Origin: Promethearchaeia archaeon | Lineage (GTDB): Archaea; Asgardarchaeota; Lokiarchaeia; Sigyniarchaeales; SOKP01 | Length of the DNA: 9,707 nt | Direction: 5' to 3' | Assembly: GCA_029856445.1 (NCBI GenBank) | Contig: JAHQWY010000118.1 | Span: 1 to 9,707, forward strand | Part shown: positions 5,319-9,707 of the stretch, in pieces | How the letters are laid out: every line of letters starts with the position of its first letter | How positions within the stretch are numbered: position 1 is the stretch's first letter | Notes under the pieces: model-generated | What the model was told of the DNA's origin: nothing | Database searches by the model: none | What the model saw: the letters and a program-made list of their open reading frames with translations, nothing else | Program-made: the position numbers and the translations under genes

Positions 5319-6818
5319 ATGAGCGAAGAAGAAAAGTTTAGCATAATTATTCAAGAAATTAAAGAGATTTATTTGTCTTTAACCCAAGGTGAGCCATCTC
5401 CAGATGATGAAATTGAAGCCCGAACAGAGTTAATTGAAAAAATTCAAAATTTAAAGGAAATTGATGCATTTCCATTCGAAGCAAAAATGCCCTTATTTGA
5501 AGATACTCTTAAAAAATTGGAAAATTGGGATACACTTGAATTATGGTTTACAGAATCCGAATTGCCTGGTGAAATTAAAAAAATTATAAATATCACAGAA
5601 AAATTGCCGGAAGTTGAAGAAAAAGAGGAGATAAAAGAGGTTTTCAGGAAACAAGCACAAACTGATTTAGAATCAGTAAATATTGATATAAACGAGATAG
5701 TTGACCAAGTCTCTGATAAGTTTAAAGGTGAAATAGAAGACCTTAAACAAAAAATAGAATATTTAAAGCATGAATTAGATGTTAAGGATGAAACTCTGAA
5801 ACAAGCAGCACCACAACGAGTAGTAAGGAAAATCACACCAAAAAAAGATGTAAAATTACCTCCACCGAAAATAAAAATACCTGTCATTAAAAAACCTAAT
5901 GTGATACCTCAAATTAAGGTACCAAACAAAGTAGAGGCTGAAAAACCTAAAGAAAAAATAGGAGTAAAATCAATGGAAGAAGTTCAGGCAAAATTAGAGA
6001 AAGAAATAGAAAAATTAAGCCCTCCTCCTCCTATTGAGAAAAAACCAAAAATATATGAAGAAATGCAAGATGAAGCAAAATCAGTTTTAAGTTTTCTTGA
6101 AGAATTAGATCCTTCTCCAAGTTATACTCCAATTGAAAACACCTTTGGTTTTCAAAAAGAATCTACGTCAATATTAGATATACTTGATGAACAAGAAACT
6201 GCCCCAAGTACCGTTAAAGATGTTACTGGAAGATCAAAAAAACCTCCTATTATTACTAAAGTTTCTCTTGTTGAAGAAGAAACCAAAGAACAACAAGCAT
6301 CAACACCATTTATTCCTAAAAAACCAAAAGTTGGCGCGTTAACTATAGAAGAAATTGAAAATGAAGAAATTAAGTCTAGTGGAAAAGAATTATTTAACGT
6401 TTTTTCTTCAGTTGGAAGTAAACAAATTGAGAAAACCTCAACATCTGTAGAATTACATAGTTTAGAACAAGCAACAGAAAAAAAGAAAAAAGATATTAAA
6501 AAGAAAAAGAAAAATAATGATGCTATGTCATTCGTTGATTTCGGTTCTGATGAACCAGAAATAGGGATCCAAGAAAAATCTAATTCAATTAGTTCAGAAG
6601 AATTACCTAGAGATAAGGATACCTTGTATCAAGAATTAATAGCTCTTGAAGGGAGGAGATACTCCTTGGAAAAGACCTTTAAGGAGATAGAAAAGAGCTA
6701 CAATATGGGTACTATGGATGATTTTGACTATAAAACTCAAGGGGAGGATTTAAAGAAAAAACTCGAAGATATTACTTCTCGAATTAACAGGATAAGAAGA
6801 GTAATAGCAAGTATATAG
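5319..6818 (+). CDS. Coiled-coil, low-complexity protein with conserved-looking C-terminal helical hairpin; function unknown
   Basis: I do not recognise this 499-residue protein. The visible architecture is as follows. An acidic helical N-terminal part covers 1-115. A coiled-coil segment rich in E, K, L and I covers about 125-163. A long Pro/Lys/Glu-rich, probably disordered linker covers about 166-430, with PPPKIKIP (181-188), PPPP (235-238) and a lysine cluster (388-398). A compact C-terminal pair of helices covers 434-499. The hairpin holds LIALEGRRYSLEKTF (440-454), a turn NMGTMDDFDY (462-471) and a second amphipathic helix. There is no signal peptide or membrane segment. The helix-G-x-[hydrophobic]-D-helix shape recalls both SHOCT-type C-terminal domains and, loosely, the steadiness box of ESCRT-I proteins; neither can be claimed from inspection. 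An adaptor or scaffold role is plausible. The ATG at 5319 is fixed by an in-frame TAG at 5310-5312. It has its own promoter and a palindromic site, and ends 22 nt from the convergent nadE. Confidence 0.8.
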   Translation: MSEEEKFSIIIQEIKEIYLSLTQGEPSPDDEIEARTELIEKIQNLKEIDAFPFEAKMPLFEDTLKKLENWDTLELWFTESELPGEIKKIINITEKLPEVEEKEEIKEVFRKQAQTDLESVNIDINEIVDQVSDKFKGEIEDLKQKIEYLKHELDVKDETLKQAAPQRVVRKITPKKDVKLPPPKIKIPVIKKPNVIPQIKVPNKVEAEKPKEKIGVKSMEEVQAKLEKEIEKLSPPPPIEKKPKIYEEMQDEAKSVLSFLEELDPSPSYTPIENTFGFQKESTSILDILDEQETAPSTVKDVTGRSKKPPIITKVSLVEEETKEQQASTPFIPKKPKVGALTIEEIENEEIKSSGKELFNVFSSVGSKQIEKTSTSVELHSLEQATEKKKKDIKKKKKNNDAMSFVDFGSDEPEIGIQEKSNSISSEELPRDKDTLYQELIALEGRRYSLEKTFKEIEKSYNMGTMDDFDYKTQGEDLKKKLEDITSRINRIRRVIASI

Positions 6819-6840
6819 AATTTATCTAAATATCTTATTA

Positions 6841-7599
6841 TTATCTGAGTTTATAGCTTGGTGGCATTTTTAATTTATGCTCTGATGCTCTCATCATGTC
6901 TTTAACTCTTTCTACATCGTTTTTATTGAGATCATTTAAATCGAGATTGTAATCAATCCTATATATTATCTCATCTAATAAATCGTATTTCATGCCAATT
7001 TCGCCCTCATCTGTCTGACCCTCCCACAATCCTGCTGAAGGTGGTTTAATGATAATATTTTCTGGGATATTCAATTTCTTTGCGATTTCTCTTACTTCGC
7101 ATTTATAAAGACCTCCCAATGGTTCGATATCAACCCCTCCATCTCCATATTTTGTAAAATATCCGATAGCTAATTCGGTTCTATTTCCTGTACCTCCAAT
7201 CAAATAAATTCCTTTGGATTGTGCTGTGAAATAGCATGTCGCCATCCTTAATCGAGCTTTTAAATTTGCTGATGCAATTTTATTTGTTTCAATAGTATTT
7301 GAAGTTATTTTCATAAATTCTTCATAAACTGATGACAAATCCAAGATTATAAATTCTATCCCTAGCTGAGTTGCTAATAATTTAGCGTCACTCAAATCTT
7401 GAGGATTTGATAAACAAGGTAAACTCAAACCTGTTACGAAATCTTTTCCTAGCGCATTAGCACACAAAGTTGAAGTTACAGCGCTATCAATTCCTCCACT
7501 TATCCCAACAACTATACCATTAGCATTAGCAGACTTACAATAAACACGTATCCATTCTTGAATTTCTGAAATTGTCCTTTCATAATCTAATTCCCGCAT
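6841..7599 (-). CDS. nadE: NH3-dependent NAD+ synthetase
   Basis: This enzyme catalyses the last step of NAD biosynthesis: deamido-NAD + ATP + ammonia to NAD + AMP + PPi (EC 6.3.1.5). The protein is a single synthetase domain of 252 residues, the usual archaeal length, with no nitrilase-type glutaminase domain, so free ammonia is expected as nitrogen donor. The motifs are complete: the PP-loop GISGGIDS (32-39), GTGNRTE (136-142), the KYGDGGVDI segment (150-158) that shapes the active site, and PPSAGLWEGQTDE (186-198). An in-frame TTG at 7611 would add four residues (MKNN). I prefer the ATG at 7599 because a TATA-like box at 7621-7630 is at the right distance for a leaderless transcript and the family usually begins a few residues before the first helix. 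It is convergent with the coiled-coil gene (22-nt gap) and divergent from the 136-aa gene. A homodimeric cytoplasmic enzyme is expected. Confidence 0.95.
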   Translation of the reverse strand: MRELDYERTISEIQEWIRVYCKSANANGIVVGISGGIDSAVTSTLCANALGKDFVTGLSLPCLSNPQDLSDAKLLATQLGIEFIILDLSSVYEEFMKITSNTIETNKIASANLKARLRMATCYFTAQSKGIYLIGGTGNRTELAIGYFTKYGDGGVDIEPLGGLYKCEVREIAKKLNIPENIIIKPPSAGLWEGQTDEGEIGMKYDLLDEIIYRIDYNLDLNDLNKNDVERVKDMMRASEHKLKMPPSYKLR

Positions 7600-7620
7600 A
7601 TTATTTTTCAATTATTCTTT

Positions 7621-7636
7621 TATTTAAAATTCTTTT
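7621..7636 (-). promoter_or_regulatory. Candidate leaderless promoter of nadE
   Basis: The minus-strand AAAAGA followed by ATTTTAAATA is centred about 27 nt before the ATG at 7599. That is the normal TATA-to-start distance when transcription begins at the start codon. No Shine-Dalgarno is seen before either the ATG or the upstream TTG. Confidence 0.4.
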
Positions 7637-7711
7637 AATATAATTATTCTAAAAGCTAAGATTAAAATACAAATTTTAAAATTATAAAAATAGAAAAATC
7701 TTCTTAATCAA

Positions 7712-7727
7712 TCAAAGTTTAATATAA
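7712..7727 (+). promoter_or_regulatory. Candidate promoter of the 136-aa gene
   Basis: TCAAAG followed by TTTAATATAA gives a BRE/TATA-like pair centred about 26 nt before the ATG at 7748. A GAGG at 7733-7736 is present but would be excluded from a leaderless transcript; if transcription starts further upstream it could act as a ribosome binding site. Confidence 0.35.
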
Positions 7728-7747
7728 TCATAGAGGAATGATGTGGT

Positions 7748-8158
7748 ATGAGTGAAGAATTTAAAGCAATTGTAGATTCATCTTATGATAAAGGAACTCC
7801 ATTTTGGCTTTATACAAGTGATTACATTTTTGGGATGATTCCTACTGATAATGATCGTTGGATTGAGGTTTCCTATACTTTTGAGGATCCTGATGAGCCT
7901 CTTTTCAAAACTGAAAGAAATGCAGACCTCTCATTTCAATTTCTTCTTGAAGAGGTTGAAAAGGGAGTATCTTTCTATGTAGAAGATTTAAAAATTCCAT
8001 TACTGAAAGAATTCGCAACTACTCTTGATGGAAAAGATGGACCTGAAAAAATGCAGGGAATTATCACAGAATTAATTAATAATTCAGATAAATATTCAGC
8101 GAATCTACCTATTATTAAGAGTAAAGATCAACTCAATATCTTAAACGAAAAAGTTTAG
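7748..8158 (+). CDS. Hypothetical protein, 136 aa, acidic
   Basis: I do not recognise this protein. It is acidic and soluble, with no signal peptide or transmembrane helix. The N-terminal half looks beta-rich: FKAIVDSSY (5-13), FWLYTSDYIFGMIP (19-32) and RWIEVSYTF (37-45). The second half is helical: LSFQFLLEEVEKG (61-73), IPLLKEFATTL (83-93) and MQGIITELINNS (102-113). This two-part layout suggests a small alpha/beta domain. The ATG at 7748 is the first possible start after the in-frame TGA at 7739-7741. The good coding character through its full length and flanking promoter- and terminator-like sequences support a real gene. It diverges from nadE across about 148 nt and converges on the 163-aa gene. 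Confidence 0.75.
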   Translation: MSEEFKAIVDSSYDKGTPFWLYTSDYIFGMIPTDNDRWIEVSYTFEDPDEPLFKTERNADLSFQFLLEEVEKGVSFYVEDLKIPLLKEFATTLDGKDGPEKMQGIITELINNSDKYSANLPIIKSKDQLNILNEKV

Positions 8159-8172
8159 TTATTAATTGGAAC

Positions 8173-8190
8173 ACTTATTCTTTTGTTTTA
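8173..8190 (+). terminator. Candidate T-rich archaeal terminator after the 136-aa gene
   Basis: ACTTATTCTTTTGTTTTA lies 15 nt past the stop codon at 8156-8158, in the 55-nt gap between convergent genes. Archaeal termination commonly uses such T-rich stretches without a hairpin. No comparable tract is obvious on the other strand. Confidence 0.35.
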
Positions 8191-8213
8191 GTCAGTTTGA
8201 GAGATATAATAAA

Positions 8214-8705
8214 CTAAATATATAAATTCCTTCTTTGAGGGTGCTTTTTAGTAAAAGCTTCATCAACCCTACGACGAAGCTGATAACCCAAATTTGCATC
8301 CCTCTCATTAATTATTTTCTTTATGTAGTCTCCTTTTTCTTGTGAATATTTTTCTATTCCAGATGCGATAACACTTTTATTTTCTTTTATTGGAACAACC
8401 ATCCCAAAGAATCTAAGCATATCATTTGGGGACATCTTTTTTCCTATCTTCTCATCAATATCTTTGTCAAGATTTCTTACAATCGTGCCCATTGACAATG
8501 CGGAAAAAGGACTTAATTGTTTTGACTTTAACCAAAAATAATTAGGTTTCTTTGAAATTATCGTGTCTAAGTTGCCATCTTTATCTTTTGAGCCTAAAAC
8601 TCTCCAATCCTTTGGATCTCTATCATACTCTTTTTTCATCTTTTTTACAACGGACCTAATTGGGGCAACTCCGTGATAATCCTGTTCTTCTTCGTTATCA
8701 GTCAT
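8214..8705 (-). CDS. Hypothetical protein, 163 aa, highly charged
   Basis: I do not recognise this protein. It has an acidic head (MTDNEEEQDY, 1-10) followed by a basic, charged body with no membrane segment or signal peptide. There are no Cys residues and so no zinc-finger pattern. Notable pieces are RSVVKKMKKEYDRDPKDW (17-34), a central hydrophobic patch LSPFSALSMGTIV (64-76), the MLRFFGMVVPI helix/strand (96-106) and a basic C-terminal helix YQLRRRVDEAF (141-151) ending in KKHPQRRN (153-160). The basic tail would suit nucleic-acid or ribosome binding, which is inference from composition only. The ATG at 8705 is preceded by GAGAG, a weak Shine-Dalgarno, and by a TATA-like box at 8733-8742 about 33 nt away. 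It converges on the 136-aa gene and diverges from the methyltransferase. Confidence 0.75.
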   Translation of the reverse strand: MTDNEEEQDYHGVAPIRSVVKKMKKEYDRDPKDWRVLGSKDKDGNLDTIISKKPNYFWLKSKQLSPFSALSMGTIVRNLDKDIDEKIGKKMSPNDMLRFFGMVVPIKENKSVIASGIEKYSQEKGDYIKKIINERDANLGYQLRRRVDEAFTKKHPQRRNLYI

Positions 8706-8732
8706 ACTCTCTATAATATAAAGTAATATTAA

Positions 8733-8742
8733 CTATAAAAAT
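8733..8742 (-). promoter_or_regulatory. Candidate TATA box for the 163-aa gene
   Basis: The minus-strand string ATTTTTATAG is centred about 33 nt before the ATG at 8705 and predicts a leader under 10 nt. The match is moderate. Confidence 0.3.
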
Positions 8743-8852
8743 CTAAAGATAAAACTAACTCAACAATAAAATATTTTAAACTGAAAAATAAAGGAGTTAT
8801 ATAATAGGATTTTAAAATTATTGAATGAACAAATATTTTAAATTCATCCAAT

Positions 8853-8869
8853 CAAACACTTTTAAAAAT
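8853..8869 (+). promoter_or_regulatory. Candidate promoter of the DNA methyltransferase gene
   Basis: CAAACAC followed by TTTTAAAAAT is a BRE/TATA-like pair centred about 32 nt before the ATG at 8897, giving a leader of only a few bases. No Shine-Dalgarno is visible. The rest of the 191-nt divergent gap (8706-8896) is AT-rich with no recognised gene. Confidence 0.4.
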
Positions 8870-8896
8870 TAAATCTTTCAATGTTTAAGTTATATA

Positions 8897-9707
8897 ATGG
8901 AACAAAAAATAAATCATAAATATTTCATAGAATTATTTAATGAAGCTATAAAATCAAATGATTCCCAACTAATATCCAATCTCAGTTCTTCAATTGAAAA
9001 ATATGAAGAAATTTTTTTAAATAATTATTATAGACGCAAGAAAGAAGGAGTTTATTATACTGAAAAGAAAATTTCAGATTTTATAGTCATTGAAGCATTG
9101 CTTCTTTGTCTCAACAGAAATTTTGAAAATGAAAATATAGATTTTATTAAAATTCAAAATATTGAGGAAATTTTTAATTTCAATTCATATCTTCAACAAA
9201 AAATTACTGAAACTTTATTAAATACTACATTTTGTGATCCAGCATGTGGATCTGGAGCATTTTTATTAAGTTCAGCCAATATAGTCTTTAACATTGTTAA
9301 AAAATTAAACTCAAATGCCAATAATATTGAAATCAAGAAAATTTTGTTAAAGAATCTATATGGTTATGATATTAATGAATATGCTGTTGATTTGTCGATC
9401 GTAAAATTAATTCAATGGTACTGTGAAGAGGGGATTATAGATGTTAAAGATGTGTTTTCTCACTTAGAAAAAAATATAAAATCAGAAAACAGCCTTATAA
9501 AATCAAGTTTGAACAAATATGATATAATAGTTGGAAATCCACCTTATGGAAATATATTAAATAACTATGAAAAGGGAATATTAAAAGGAGAAAACATCTT
9601 TTATAATGATATTTATTGTACTTTTTTGCTAAAAGCTCTAGATTGGGCTAACAATATCATTGGCTTTTTAGTACCAAAAAGTTTTCTTCTAAGACAAGGA
9701 TATGTTA
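8897..9707 (+). CDS. N6-adenine DNA methyltransferase, probably type II/IIG restriction-modification (3' end cut by window edge)
   Basis: The first 270 residues of a gamma-class adenine methylase are visible, and the frame is open to the window end. The YYT entry motif of this group is at 53-55, but with Glu after it instead of the usual Pro. Motif I is DPACGSGAFL (114-123), which binds S-adenosylmethionine. YGYDIN (155-160) supplies the acidic residue for the SAM ribose (D158). NPPYG (214-218) is the catalytic motif IV for N6-adenine transfer. The 3' part IIGFLVPKSFLLRQGY also matches this family. The order (motif I before NPPY, target recognition expected downstream) matches TaqI/Eco57I-like enzymes. 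No PD-(D/E)xK nuclease fits in the 52 residues before YYT, so a nuclease, if any, would be C-terminal or in a separate gene. The ATG at 8897 is the first ATG after an in-frame TAA at 8870-8872. The gene is about 24% GC over six hand-counted lines, the lowest in the window. Confidence 0.9.
   Translation, partial: MEQKINHKYFIELFNEAIKSNDSQLISNLSSSIEKYEEIFLNNYYRRKKEGVYYTEKKISDFIVIEALLLCLNRNFENENIDFIKIQNIEEIFNFNSYLQQKITETLLNTTFCDPACGSGAFLLSSANIVFNIVKKLNSNANNIEIKKILLKNLYGYDINEYAVDLSIVKLIQWYCEEGIIDVKDVFSHLEKNIKSENSLIKSSLNKYDIIVGNPPYGNILNNYEKGILKGENIFYNDIYCTFLLKALDWANNIIGFLVPKSFLLRQGYV

Noticed and set aside
5444..5887. 147-codon minus-strand open frame inside the coiled-coil gene
   Set aside because: The Ser/Phe-rich translation is the usual antisense image of Glu/Lys-rich codons; there is no start signal or domain.
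8825..8872. 15-residue open frame just upstream of the methyltransferase
   Set aside because: Very short, no ribosome site at proper distance, and it overlaps the proposed promoter; most likely chance.
1..9707. CRISPR array, tRNA/rRNA genes, insertion sequences or attachment sites
   Set aside because: I saw no spaced repeats, no cloverleaf or rRNA-like conserved stretch, no transposase or integrase motif and no long terminal repeats on either strand.

Overview
This 9.7 kb window is AT-rich, and most intergenic gaps carry AT boxes of the archaeal BRE/TATA type. Several of those boxes sit about 20-30 nt from a start codon with little or no room for a leader, and ATA and AGA codons are common. 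I read it as archaeal chromosome. The mix of eukaryote-like pieces (a NUDT19-like Nudix hydrolase, an LACTB2-like metallo-beta-lactamase) with a long charged coiled-coil protein would fit an Asgard-type archaeon such as a lokiarchaeon, but that placement is inference. No rRNA, tRNA, CRISPR array, insertion sequence or obvious prophage is visible.

Layout. From 1 to 5081 five genes all lie on the minus strand. Read in their own direction they are an aldo/keto reductase (4203-5081), a metallo-beta-lactamase-fold hydrolase (2665-4065), a short-chain dehydrogenase (1705-2541), a NUDT19-like Nudix hydrolase (912-1655) and a nitronate monooxygenase/FabK-like flavoenzyme cut by the left edge (1-813). 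The gaps of 49-137 nt mostly contain a TATA-like box, so this looks more like separately promoted neighbours than one tight operon. All five are small-molecule enzymes of redox, CoA-ester or thioester type; a shared role in acyl-CoA or reactive-metabolite housekeeping is possible but unproven.

From 5082 to 5318 lies a divergent intergenic region with two palindromes and an overlapping archaeal promoter. It drives the plus-strand coiled-coil/low-complexity protein (5319-6818), whose compact C-terminal helical hairpin is the most intriguing unassigned domain here. That gene converges on nadE (6841-7599, minus), a complete ammonia-dependent NAD synthetase. A 136-aa orphan (7748-8158, plus) diverges from nadE and converges on a 163-aa orphan (8214-8705, minus).

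The right edge holds the first 270 codons of an N6-adenine DNA methyltransferase (8897 onward, plus) with DPACGSG and NPPY motifs. It is probably the start of a type II/IIG restriction-modification gene or another methylase-based defence locus, and it is distinctly lower in GC than the aldo/keto reductase gene. The window therefore mixes ordinary metabolism with the beginning of a possible accessory or defence segment that continues beyond 9707.
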